DNA of 41,570 nucleotides from an uncultured Cetobacterium sp. (GTDB lineage: Bacteria > Fusobacteriota > Fusobacteriia > Fusobacteriales > Fusobacteriaceae), in assembly GCF_945952365.1 (NCBI RefSeq), contig NZ_CAMFHX010000021.1, positions 1-41,570 of the forward strand, in the 5' to 3' direction. Below, piece by piece: positions 8,230-16,695 of the stretch. Positions within the stretch are counted from its first letter, which is position 1. The number at the start of each line of letters is the position of its first letter. The notes below the pieces were generated by a model. That model did not search any database. It saw only the letters and a program-made list of their open reading frames with translations, and was not told where the DNA came from. Both the position numbers and the translations under genes were made by a program.

Positions 8230-9719
8230 TGAAAGAGTTTATAAAAATAAATGAAAGAGATAATGTTTTAATAGTTTTAAGAGATTATTTAAAAGATGAG
8301 AAAATACTTTTAGAAGATAAAGAGATTACAATATTAGAGGATGTATTGAAAGGGCATAAAATTGCCCTTCAAGATATTGCTCAAAATGAAGATGTAATAA
8401 AGTATGGAATGCCAATTGGTCATGCCCTTTCAGATATAAAAATGGGAGAGTGGATACACACTCACAACACTAAAACAAATTTGAAAGATTTGAATAACTA
8501 CAGCTATTCTCCTGAGTTTTGTGAAAAAATTTTAAAGACATCTGAGAGAAAAATCAATGTATATAAAAGAAAAAATGGTGATGTGGGAATCAGAAATGAG
8601 CTCTGGATAATTCCAACAGTAGGTTGTGTGAATGGAATAGCTCAGCGTATAAAAGAGGATCTTATGAGAGAGATTGGAGATTTAAAAATCGACAATATAA
8701 ATGTTTTAACACATAACTATGGATGCTCTCAATTAGGAGAGGATCATTTAAATACAAGAACGATACTTCAAAATACAGTTAAACATCCAAACGCAGGTGG
8801 AGTATTAGTTTTAGGTTTAGGATGTGAAAACAATCAGGTTGCTGAGTTTCAAAAAACTTTAGGAGAGTATGACACTGATAGAGTTAAATTCTTAGTTTCT
8901 CAAGATGTAGAGGATGAGGTAGAAGAGGGGAAAAATATCCTTCTAAAACTTTATGAAAATATGTTAAATGATAAAAGAGAAGAGGCTAATTTAGGAGAGA
9001 TAAACTTTGGATTAGAGTGTGGAGGTTCAGATGGGTTATCTGGAATAACTGCAAATCCTATGTTAGGAGAGTTTTCAGATTATATTGTATCTCAAGGTGG
9101 AACTACAGTTTTAACGGAAGTTCCAGAGATGTTTGGAGCAGAAACGCTACTTATGAAAAGATGTAAGAATGAGGATGTCTTTAAAAGATGTGTTTCTTTG
9201 ATAAATGATTTCAAAGAGTATTTTATAAAAAATGACCAAGAGATATATGAGAATCCATCTCCTGGAAATAAAAAGGGCGGGATTACAACTTTAGAGGATA
9301 AATCACTAGGTTGTACTCAAAAATCTGGAAAGTCAGAGGTTGTAGATGTAATTAGATATGGAGAGACTTTAAAAGTTAAGGGGTTAAATTTACTAAGTGC
9401 TCCAGGAAATGATTTAGTTGCAACAACAGCCCTAGCAGCAGCAAACTGTCATATGGTTTTATTCACAACGGGAAGAGGAAATCCATATGGTGGATATGTT
9501 CCAACAGTTAAAATATCTACAAATAGTGAGTTATATAATAAAAAGAAAAGATGGATAGACTTTGATGCAGGAAGATTGGTATCAGAGGATATAACTATGG
9601 ATGAGCTACTAAATGAATTTATAGACTACATAGTTGAAGTAATAAATGGGAAAAAAGTAAACAATGAATTAAATAGGTTCCAAGAGATTGCGATATTTAA
9701 ATCCGGGGTTACTTTATAA
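8229..9719 (+). CDS. uxaA: Altronate dehydratase
   Basis: This 496-residue enzyme dehydrates D-altronate to 2-keto-3-deoxygluconate. It has an N-terminal SAF domain (about 1-90, including GMPIGHALSDIKMGEW) and a C-terminal catalytic domain of the UxaA/GarD family, with THNYGCSQLGEDH, GLECGGSDGLSGITANP and CHMVLFTTGRGNPYGG. The conserved cysteines fit the metal site of this family. Length matches E. coli UxaA (495). It sits between uxaB (1-base overlap) and uxaC (30-nt gap). Confidence 0.94.
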   Translation: MKEFIKINERDNVLIVLRDYLKDEKILLEDKEITILEDVLKGHKIALQDIAQNEDVIKYGMPIGHALSDIKMGEWIHTHNTKTNLKDLNNYSYSPEFCEKILKTSERKINVYKRKNGDVGIRNELWIIPTVGCVNGIAQRIKEDLMREIGDLKIDNINVLTHNYGCSQLGEDHLNTRTILQNTVKHPNAGGVLVLGLGCENNQVAEFQKTLGEYDTDRVKFLVSQDVEDEVEEGKNILLKLYENMLNDKREEANLGEINFGLECGGSDGLSGITANPMLGEFSDYIVSQGGTTVLTEVPEMFGAETLLMKRCKNEDVFKRCVSLINDFKEYFIKNDQEIYENPSPGNKKGGITTLEDKSLGCTQKSGKSEVVDVIRYGETLKVKGLNLLSAPGNDLVATTALAAANCHMVLFTTGRGNPYGGYVPTVKISTNSELYNKKKRWIDFDAGRLVSEDITMDELLNEFIDYIVEVINGKKVNNELNRFQEIAIFKSGVTL

Positions 9720-9749
9720 AGATTAATTTAAAATGGGAGATGGAAAAAT

Positions 9750-11150
9750 ATGAAACAATTTATGTGTGAAGATTTTTTATTAACTAATGATATAGCTAAA
9801 ACGTTATATCATGACTATGCAAAAGATATGCCAATTTATGATTATCACTGTCATTTAAATCCAAAAGAGATTTTCGAGGATAAAAAATATAGATCAATAA
9901 CTGAGATTTGGTTAGGTGGAGATCACTACAAATGGAGAGCTATGAGAAGTAATGGTGTTGATGAGGAATACATTACTGGAGCTAAAGAGGATAAGGAAAA
10001 GTTCTTAAAATGGGCTGAAACGATAGATGAGTGTTATGGAAATCCACTTTTCCATTGGACACACTTAGAGCTTAAAAGATTCTTTGGAATAGATACGATT
10101 CTTTCGAAAGAAACAGCTGAAGAGATTTGGGAAAAGACAAATGAGATGTTAGCAAAAGATGAGTTTACAGCAAGATCTTTAATAAAAAGAGCAAATGTAA
10201 AAGCTATTTGTACAACAGATGATCCAATCGATTCTTTAGAGTATCATATAGCTATAAAAAAAGATGTTAGTTTTGATGTAGTTGTAAATCCAACGTTTAG
10301 ACCTGACAAAGGTGTTAGAATTGATAAAGAGGATTTCATACCTTGGCTTCAAACATTAGAAGTATTACATGGAAAGAGAATAGATACAGTGGCGGAGTTC
10401 AAATCGGCTTTAGCTGAGAGAGTAGAGTTTTTCCATGAGGTTGGATGTAGAGTTTCTGACCACGCATTAGATCCAATTGTATTTTTATTAGGAACTGATG
10501 AGGAAGTAGAGAATGTATTTAAAAAGAGATTATCTGGTGAAGAGTTAACAGAAAATGAAGTTAAGATGTTTAAAACAGCTATAATGTTATTCTTAGGAAA
10601 AGAGTATAACAAAAGAGGTTGGATAATGCAGCTTCATATGGGAACTATCAGAAATAACTCAACTAGAATGTATAAAAAATTAGGTCCTGATACAGGGTTT
10701 GATTGTATAGCTGATGACGTATTTGTACAGGCGTTATCTCACTTCTTAGATACTTTAGATGATACAGATGAGTTACCAAAAACTATTTTATATAACTTAA
10801 ATCCTAGAGAAAATGAGACTTTAGGAACTCTAATTGGTTGTTTCCAAGGAGGGGGAATCCCAGGTAAGATTCAATTAGGATCTGGATGGTGGTTCTTAGA
10901 CCAAAAGGATGGAATGATAAAGCAGATGACGGCTTTAGCTAACTTAGGTTTACTTTCAAGATTTGTTGGGATGTTAACAGATTCAAGAAGTTTCCTATCT
11001 TATACAAGACATGAATATTTCAGAAGAATCCTTTGTAACCTACTAGCTGAGTGGGTTGAAAATGGAGAGGTTCCAAACGATATTGAAAAGTTAGGGAAAA
11101 TGGTTCAAAATATATGTTACAACAATATAAATAATTATATTACAAAATAA
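9750..11150 (+). CDS. uxaC: Uronate (glucuronate/galacturonate) isomerase
   Basis: This 466-residue enzyme interconverts D-galacturonate and D-tagaturonate, or D-glucuronate and D-fructuronate. Family motifs include DYHCHLNPKEI near residue 31, QLHMGTIRNNSTRM near 290 and TDSRSFLSYTRHEYFRR near 410. Length is typical (about 466-470). A GGGAGATGG site precedes the ATG. It is the last gene of the uxaBAC operon and is followed by a terminator. Because uxaA and uxaB (not uxuA/uxuB) are present, galacturonate is the better supported substrate here. Confidence 0.95.
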   Translation: MKQFMCEDFLLTNDIAKTLYHDYAKDMPIYDYHCHLNPKEIFEDKKYRSITEIWLGGDHYKWRAMRSNGVDEEYITGAKEDKEKFLKWAETIDECYGNPLFHWTHLELKRFFGIDTILSKETAEEIWEKTNEMLAKDEFTARSLIKRANVKAICTTDDPIDSLEYHIAIKKDVSFDVVVNPTFRPDKGVRIDKEDFIPWLQTLEVLHGKRIDTVAEFKSALAERVEFFHEVGCRVSDHALDPIVFLLGTDEEVENVFKKRLSGEELTENEVKMFKTAIMLFLGKEYNKRGWIMQLHMGTIRNNSTRMYKKLGPDTGFDCIADDVFVQALSHFLDTLDDTDELPKTILYNLNPRENETLGTLIGCFQGGGIPGKIQLGSGWWFLDQKDGMIKQMTALANLGLLSRFVGMLTDSRSFLSYTRHEYFRRILCNLLAEWVENGEVPNDIEKLGKMVQNICYNNINNYITK

Positions 11151-11159
11151 GAGAGCTGA

Positions 11160-11185
11160 AAGAGAGGTTTAACCTCTCTTTTTTT
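11160..11185 (+). terminator. Terminator after uxaC
   Basis: Arms AAGAGAGG (11160-11167) and CCTCTCTT (11173-11180) with a TTTAA loop, then a T-run. A TATAAT at 11187-11192 directly after it may be the -10 of the next gene, although no good -35 is seen. Confidence 0.82.
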
Positions 11186-11221
11186 GTATAATAAAGATAG
11201 AATAGGAGAGAGGAGAAGAAA

Positions 11222-12439
11222 ATGAAAAGTTTAAAATTGATAAGACTGATATATAAAATTCATAGAAATAAACCACCTAAATTAGAAGAGATAGAGGAAA
11301 TGGGATTATTAGCTGTAAAAATATCTCAATACTATGCTTTGAGAGCTGATTTTATAGATGAGAAAACTTGTGTGTATCTATCTAAACTATACGAGTATAG
11401 TTATAGTGCTCAAAAGCGAGAGATAGACTTAGCAATTAATAAAGATGAGTGGATTTTAGATGCTTTAGAATCTTATGAAAACTTACCATTTTCGTCGGCT
11501 TCTATAGGTCAAGTTCACATTGGATATTTAAGAGGTAATGATAAAGAAGGTAAAAAAGTAGCTATAAAAATTCGAAAGGAGAATTTTAAAGAGAGCTTTT
11601 TAAAAGATATAGAAAATGCTAAAAGAATAGCGAATATTTTACTATTTTTCTATCCAAAATTGAAAAAAGTTTTTAATCCTTTAGAAGTTTTAGAAAACAT
11701 AGAGGAGGGAACTCTAAAAGAACTTCATTTTTTAAATGAGGTGGAAGGTGCTAATTACCTTAGAAGATTAAAAAGTGAAAATAGCGAAAAATTCGATTTG
11801 AAAGACCTATATTTTTCAAGTTTTGTGGAATCTTTATGTTGTGAAAGGGTTATTGTCTCTAAGTTTATAGAGGGAGAAAGTTTTAATTCACTTCTGAAAG
11901 AGGGAAGATTGAAATATTCTGAGTTATTGAAGCTTTTTAAATATCATACATTTTTTATGTTTAAACTAGGTGTTTTTCATGGAGATTTACATCCTGGAAA
12001 TATTATTTTAAATGAAAATGGTGAGATAACTTTAATTGATTGCTCAACTATAGGCAAAGTAAAGTCTAAACTGAGAAAAGGATTATTTGGATTTTTCTAC
12101 TATCTTTCAAGATATGATTATGATAAATCAGCTTTTTATTTAAATGAGATGTCGGAGAAGAGGTTGAATCAGAAAGATTTTGAAAAGTTCTTAGAAAAAT
12201 TTAAAGCTCTTTACAGTGATTTTAAAGATAGCAGTGTTTCAGATGTGAGCTTAACAAAACGTATGATGGAGACGATAAAGTTATCTATAAATTCTGGGAT
12301 GGAGTTTGAAGAGGGGATGTTTCATGTTATTAAAAGTCTTATGTATTTAGATGGTATGGTTTTGAAATGTAATCCAGAAGTTAATTTAATGGATGATATA
12401 AGAGAGTTTACAGAGTTATTAAAAAATGAGTTGAATTAA
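11222..12439 (+). CDS. AarF/UbiB (ABC1) family atypical kinase-like protein
   Basis: This 405-residue protein belongs to the ABC1/UbiB kinase-like family, whose members act in quinone or isoprenoid lipid metabolism as ATPases or kinases. Visible elements are the Ala-rich loop as SSASIGQVH near residue 96, the lysine in VAIKIRK, the catalytic loop HGDLHPGN with Asp255, and the metal aspartate in LIDCS (Asp273). Oddities: the family KxGQ motif reads KISQ (33-36), DFG reads DCS, and there are no clear C-terminal membrane helices. It is a single gene with its own terminator. The substrate is unknown. Confidence 0.85.
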   Translation: MKSLKLIRLIYKIHRNKPPKLEEIEEMGLLAVKISQYYALRADFIDEKTCVYLSKLYEYSYSAQKREIDLAINKDEWILDALESYENLPFSSASIGQVHIGYLRGNDKEGKKVAIKIRKENFKESFLKDIENAKRIANILLFFYPKLKKVFNPLEVLENIEEGTLKELHFLNEVEGANYLRRLKSENSEKFDLKDLYFSSFVESLCCERVIVSKFIEGESFNSLLKEGRLKYSELLKLFKYHTFFMFKLGVFHGDLHPGNIILNENGEITLIDCSTIGKVKSKLRKGLFGFFYYLSRYDYDKSAFYLNEMSEKRLNQKDFEKFLEKFKALYSDFKDSSVSDVSLTKRMMETIKLSINSGMEFEEGMFHVIKSLMYLDGMVLKCNPEVNLMDDIREFTELLKNELN

Positions 12440-12440
12440 A

Positions 12441-12477
12441 AAGGTGGCTATTCGATGATTTGAATAGCCACTTTGTT
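12441..12477. terminator. Bidirectional terminator between the ABC1 gene and the flavoprotein gene
   Basis: Perfect 10-bp arms GTGGCTATTC (12444-12453) and GAATAGCCAC (12462-12471) around an 8-base loop, flanked by A-rich and T-rich stretches. It lies between convergent genes. Confidence 0.82.
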
Positions 12478-12489
12478 TATTAAAAATTA

Positions 12490-13041
12490 TTAGTTAAGTG
12501 ATTCTCCAAGCTCTTTTAAAAGAGATAGAGTTTCATTTTGAGCTGATAAGTCGTTCGGGTTATGAGCTGAGATAGCCTCATCAATAAAGAACTCCCATCC
12601 AAGGTATTCGCAGATACATCTGAACTGAGAAGAGATAATTTTATATTGTTCAGCACCGATTTCGTCAGCACCAACAGAGATAAGTCCAACTCTTTTTTTC
12701 TTATCAGTCAATTCAGTGTCGTGGGCTTTTGAATACATCTTGTCGATTAAGGCTTTAAGTTGAGCTGAGATTCCCCACCAGTATACAGGTGAACCAAAAA
12801 TAAGAGTATCTGCATCAACAATCTTTTGAACTAACTCGTTAGTATTATCGTTCATAAAACACTTTCCACCGTTTCTTTTGCAAGAATCACAAGCTATGCA
12901 GCCAGCTACGTTGAACTTCGTAACATCAATAAATTCAACTTCACTCTTTGTTTTATCAATTTGTTCCTCTAAAGTTTTTAGAGCAAAACGAGTATTTCCT
13001 TTTAATCTTGGACTTCCATTTAAAAATAGTATTTTTTCCAT
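12490..13041 (-). CDS. NADPH-dependent FMN reductase / iron-sulfur flavoprotein-like
   Basis: This 183-residue flavodoxin-fold protein has the FMN phosphate loop NGSPRLKGNT (8-17), the cysteine cluster C48-x2-C51-x2-C54-x6-C61 and the flavin-contact segment FGSPVYWWGISAQLKALIDK. Such proteins move electrons from NAD(P)H or ferredoxin and are often tied to oxidative or xenobiotic stress. The cysteine pattern could be a 4Fe-4S site or a redox-active set; sequence cannot say which. It is a single gene with an AGGAGG site and a promoter with a MerR-like 19-bp spacer. Confidence 0.82.
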   Translation of the reverse strand: MEKILFLNGSPRLKGNTRFALKTLEEQIDKTKSEVEFIDVTKFNVAGCIACDSCKRNGGKCFMNDNTNELVQKIVDADTLIFGSPVYWWGISAQLKALIDKMYSKAHDTELTDKKKRVGLISVGADEIGAEQYKIISSQFRCICEYLGWEFFIDEAISAHNPNDLSAQNETLSLLKELGESLN

Positions 13042-13067
13042 TTCAACCTCCTAAAATAAGATACCAT

Positions 13068-13098
13068 AGTATACAACTTAGAGTTGGCTATAAGGCAA
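13068..13098 (-). promoter_or_regulatory. MerR-type promoter of the flavoprotein gene
   Basis: Read on the minus strand, TTGCCT (13098-13093) and TATACT (13073-13068) are 19 bp apart, longer than normal. The spacer holds an inverted repeat, CAACT (13074-13078), TAG, AGTTG (13082-13086). A 19-bp spacer with a dyad inside is the hallmark of promoters activated by MerR-family regulators. No MerR gene is in the window. Confidence 0.45.
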
Positions 13099-13141
13099 GA
13101 GATTTTTTTGAGCTTTAATATTAATCATCTACTTTTCTGTA

Positions 13142-13170
13142 TTGACATTTGAAATGATTTAGACTATTGT
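13142..13170 (+). promoter_or_regulatory. Promoter of the small MutH-like nuclease gene
   Basis: TTGACA (13142-13147), 17 bp and TATTGT (13165-13170). The predicted start lies about 30 nt before the ATG at 13208. Confidence 0.6.
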
Positions 13171-13207
13171 CTATTCTAGGTGTTTGGATGTAAAAAAGGA
13201 GGAGATA

Positions 13208-13855
13208 ATGAAGTTAAAAGAGGGTTATAAAAAATTAAAAAAACTTGAAAATAAAACATTTGGAATGTTAAATTTAGACTGTGAATTATTGAATAAGGGA
13301 AGAGCAGGCCAATTGCTAGAAACAAAAATTGGATTAAAATCTGGAAATCATCATTTAGATTTTGAAGATGGAGAATTAAAATCACATAAATGTGAGTTAA
13401 AAAATACAAAAATTGTACCTAAAGAAACAATAGCATTAACAATTATATCATCTAATAATGTTGATGATTATTTAGAGAGTTCATTCTCAAAATCTTTATT
13501 AGGATCAAAAATTTCAAATCTTTTGCTTGTTCCTGTGATTAAAGTTAAAGAAAAAAAAGGGTTAGTTCCCTTTGAGTGGTTTGTAAAAAATGTAACTTTA
13601 TTTAAAAGTAAAAAATTTCAAAAAGAATTAGAAGAAGATTATGATTTTATTATTTCGAAAATAAAAACAAGTAAAAAAATAAAAACAACAAGTGGACCAA
13701 ATAATTACTTGCAAATAAGAAGTAAAGATTCAAAGGGCAAAAAAACAAAAAAATATCATGAGGTTTATTCAAAACATTTAGATATAAAACTTTCGGATAA
13801 AAATTATGCTTTTTATTTAAAAAAATCATTTATAAAAAAATTAATAAATAGATGA
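13208..13855 (+). CDS. MutH/Sau3AI-family DNA endonuclease, single domain
   Basis: I start this gene at 13208 because AAAGGAGGAG lies just upstream; an in-frame ATG at 13184 lacks such a site. The 215-residue product carries the MutH-type catalytic pattern: GRAGQLLE with Glu38, HLDF with Asp51, and GELKS with Glu56 and Lys58. These match Glu/Asp/Glu-x-Lys of MutH, which nicks at GATC. Length is close to MutH (about 229). The gene faces a C5 methyltransferase and has its own promoter. It is more likely part of the restriction locus than a mismatch-repair MutH, but that is inference. Confidence 0.75.
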   Translation: MKLKEGYKKLKKLENKTFGMLNLDCELLNKGRAGQLLETKIGLKSGNHHLDFEDGELKSHKCELKNTKIVPKETIALTIISSNNVDDYLESSFSKSLLGSKISNLLLVPVIKVKEKKGLVPFEWFVKNVTLFKSKKFQKELEEDYDFIISKIKTSKKIKTTSGPNNYLQIRSKDSKGKKTKKYHEVYSKHLDIKLSDKNYAFYLKKSFIKKLINR

Positions 13856-13867
13856 GTATATTAATTT

Positions 13868-13907
13868 AAAATCAATCGCTATTTGATTTCAAATAGCGAT
13901 TGATTTT
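13868..13907. terminator. Bidirectional terminator between the MutH-like gene and the methyltransferase
   Basis: A perfect 18-bp hairpin, arms 13868-13885 and 13890-13907 around ATTT, with A and T tracts at both ends. It separates convergent genes. Confidence 0.88.
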
Positions 13908-13915
13908 ATTAAATG

Positions 13916-15139
13916 TTACTCACAATCAATTATGTGTCCAATCTCATCAGCTAGCTCTTTAACAACATTTACTACAAGGGCATTTCCCATACAGAAATAT
14001 CTATTAGAATCTGTTAATCCTGTGTTTGTCCATTTGTCAGGGAAACCATTGATTCTTTCACACTCAAGAGGTGTAAGCTTTCTAAGTCTACCTGTTTCAG
14101 GGTCTTGAATAATATGAGTACTTCTATTTTTACTAGCTTCACTCGTCAGCATAGTTCTTGCTGGTCTATCTAGTGGATCTGGGAACGCTATTCCACCCTC
14201 ACGGAACATATACTCATGTCCATCTTTAGACTTTCTAGGAATAGCCTTAGGACCTTTCATATATTCCCACTTAGGCATATCGTTTCCATCGATATAATAT
14301 TTAGTAGCAACGCCACCTTCTAATACATCTCCTAAAACAACTGCCTCTTGAACAGGAGTCCCAGGCTCAGTTTTAGCAGTATATATTTTTCCATTTATCA
14401 TCATACCAGTATTTTCAAACTCATATTTGAAGTTATCAGAAACATCTTGAATATCATTTGATATAGTTATCTCTGTTTCATTAATTTTATTTAAATCTTT
14501 ATCTCTTTTTACGTGGAATCTTTTAGCAAAAATTCCATCGAAATATGCTATTCTAGAGATATCTTTTTTTGCTATAGCTTGATGATATTTAGTAGTGTTT
14601 TTAAATGCAAATATAAAGATTCTTTTTCTTCTTTGAACAAATCCATATTCAGCTGCATTTATAACTCTCCACTCAACGCTATAACCTAAATTATTTAAAC
14701 ACGCTAGGATAACTCCAAAATCTCTTCCTCTTTGTTTTGAAGGAGATTTTAAAAGTCTATCCACATTTTCAAGTAGTATAAAAGCTGGTTCTTTATCTTT
14801 TAAAATTCTTTCTATTTCCCACCAAAGAACTCCTTTTTTTCCTGCGATTCCTTGTGCTCCAGTACTTGCTACTGAGTAATCTTGGCAAGGGAATCCACCA
14901 ACTAAAACAGTACAATCAGGAATTTCTGATGTCGGAACTGTAGATATATCACAGTTACTAAATTTAGTAACTCCTCCTTTATTTTCGAAATGCTCTTTAT
15001 AGCAGTTAAAAGCAAACTGGTTTTTCTTTCCTGGTTCCCATTGACTTGCAAAAACTGTTTCCCAATCAGGATTTGCTTCTTCAAAACCGATTCTAAACCC
15101 TCCAACTCCTGCAAAAAGTTCTACTATTTTCTTTTCCAT
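13916..15139 (-). CDS. DNA (cytosine-5) methyltransferase of a type II restriction system
   Basis: This 407-residue enzyme transfers a methyl group from S-adenosylmethionine to C5 of cytosine in DNA. It has motif I ELFAGVGGFRIGF (7-19), motif IV GGFPCQDYS with nucleophile Cys85, motif VI ENVDRLL, motif VIII QRRKRIF, and motif X GNALVVNVVKELADEIG at the end. The segment between VIII and X is the target-recognition region. It is divergent from a Sau3AI-like nuclease gene and should protect that nuclease's site. GATC with C5 methylation, as in Sau3AI systems, is the likely target by analogy. Confidence 0.93.
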   Translation of the reverse strand: MEKKIVELFAGVGGFRIGFEEANPDWETVFASQWEPGKKNQFAFNCYKEHFENKGGVTKFSNCDISTVPTSEIPDCTVLVGGFPCQDYSVASTGAQGIAGKKGVLWWEIERILKDKEPAFILLENVDRLLKSPSKQRGRDFGVILACLNNLGYSVEWRVINAAEYGFVQRRKRIFIFAFKNTTKYHQAIAKKDISRIAYFDGIFAKRFHVKRDKDLNKINETEITISNDIQDVSDNFKYEFENTGMMINGKIYTAKTEPGTPVQEAVVLGDVLEGGVATKYYIDGNDMPKWEYMKGPKAIPRKSKDGHEYMFREGGIAFPDPLDRPARTMLTSEASKNRSTHIIQDPETGRLRKLTPLECERINGFPDKWTNTGLTDSNRYFCMGNALVVNVVKELADEIGHIIDCE

Positions 15140-15256
15140 TTTAAATCCTCTCTAAATTAAAATTTTATATTATCTAATAATATTGTATAATATTTTTGTG
15201 AAAAGATCAAGCTTTTTAAGTGGAAAATACTTAAATATAAAACATAGGGGGATAGC

Positions 15257-16690
15257 ATGTTATTTGATAAAAAATGTTCGAATTCAATTGAAAAATACGG
15301 AAAGAGATTAGAAGGAAAATGCCTAAAAGATTTTCAAATTAATAAAATATCTAAAGGTTCTGACAAGGGTGGATTTAATAAAATAGTAGAAGAAAGCTAT
15401 TTTAAAATAGATAATAACAATCTTCAGATAGCTGATTTTTCAGAAGCTGGCATAGAATTAAAAGTTACACCTTTGAAAGAGATAACAAAGAAAAAAAGTT
15501 CTAAATCTTTAAGAGAGAAAAAAGGTCTTTCGATGAAAGAAAGAACAGTATTAACAATGATTGATTATTATAAATTAGCGGAAGAGTCTTGGGAAAACAA
15601 TAGTTTAAGAGAGAAAGCTTTTAAAATTTTATTTTGTTTTTATATTTGGAAAAAAGATAAAGCTAATTTAGAATATATCTTTGATTTGGTTAGTTTATGG
15701 GAACCTAATGAAAAAGATTTAGAAATTATAGAACAAGATTGGAACACTATTGTTAATAAAATTAAAGCTGGAAAAGCTCATGAGATTTCAGAAGGAGATA
15801 CATTGTATTTAGGTGCTTGTACAAAAGGAGCAAATGCAAATTCAAAAAGAATTCAACCGTTTTCAGAAGAGTTAGCAAAGCAAAGAGCATTTTCTTTTAA
15901 ACGGTCATACATGGATATGGTTTACGAGGAATTATTACAAAAAAAATCAAAACTTTTAACATCAATAAAAGCGAAGAATCAAACATTAGAGAGTACTTTG
16001 GAAAATATATTCCAACCGTTTATAGGAAAAACAGCTTATGAAATAGAAGAGCAGTTTGGCATGGAGGTAGATTATACAAAAGATAATTTGTCAAAGAATT
16101 ATTATTTTCTACTTTCGAATAAAATTTTGGGCGTTGAAAGTAAAAAAATAGAAGAATTTAAAAAAGCAGGGGTAACATTAAAAACTATAAGAACAGATAA
16201 AAATGGTCTACCATTAGAAAATATATCTTTTCCAACATTCAAATTTTTAGATTTAGTTGGTGAAGCAGAATGGGAAGAATCTCAACTGTTTAATTATCTT
16301 GTTGAGAATAAGTTTTTCTTTGTAGTTTATGAGATAACAACCGAAACTAAAAAACAGTTTAAAGATTTAGATAGCTTTGAGCAAAGAAAATATTTGAAGT
16401 TAAAAAAAGTTAAACTTTGGGGAGTTCCGTCAATGGGGTTAGATAAAATGGAAGAGTTATGGAATGAAACTAAAAAAGTTATTTCTGAAGGCGTTATAAT
16501 AGAAAAAAGAGGAGCAAGAAATTTTAATAATTTGCCAAGTAGCTCTTTTAATGGTGTTGGTCATGTTAGACCACATGCTAAAGATAGTAGTGATACCTAT
16601 CCTCTACCAGACGGAAGAAAAATGTCAAAACAATCTTTTTGGCTTAATGCAGAATATATAAAGAAAGAAGTTGTTGATTCAAAGGAGTAA
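15257..16690 (+). CDS. Sau3AI-like type II restriction endonuclease
   Basis: This 477-residue protein has the length of Sau3AI (about 490), which has an active N-terminal MutH-like domain and an inactive C-terminal copy. The N-terminal catalytic pattern is visible as IADFSEAGIELKVTP, giving Asp60, Glu67 and Lys69. The C-terminal part (about 220-477) has the second-domain segment NLPSSSFNGVGHVRPHAKD, with no second E-x-K set that I can see. A GGGGG ribosome site precedes the ATG. It is divergent from the C5 methyltransferase. GATC is the expected site by homology. Confidence 0.83.
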   Translation: MLFDKKCSNSIEKYGKRLEGKCLKDFQINKISKGSDKGGFNKIVEESYFKIDNNNLQIADFSEAGIELKVTPLKEITKKKSSKSLREKKGLSMKERTVLTMIDYYKLAEESWENNSLREKAFKILFCFYIWKKDKANLEYIFDLVSLWEPNEKDLEIIEQDWNTIVNKIKAGKAHEISEGDTLYLGACTKGANANSKRIQPFSEELAKQRAFSFKRSYMDMVYEELLQKKSKLLTSIKAKNQTLESTLENIFQPFIGKTAYEIEEQFGMEVDYTKDNLSKNYYFLLSNKILGVESKKIEEFKKAGVTLKTIRTDKNGLPLENISFPTFKFLDLVGEAEWEESQLFNYLVENKFFFVVYEITTETKKQFKDLDSFEQRKYLKLKKVKLWGVPSMGLDKMEELWNETKKVISEGVIIEKRGARNFNNLPSSSFNGVGHVRPHAKDSSDTYPLPDGRKMSKQSFWLNAEYIKKEVVDSKE

Positions 16691-16695
16691 AGATT

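Noticed and set aside
10349-10612. Minus-strand open frame inside uxaC
   Set aside because: It is a shadow of a strongly supported gene, with no ribosome site or recognisable domain; the same applies to the other antisense frames in the transporter and surface-protein genes.
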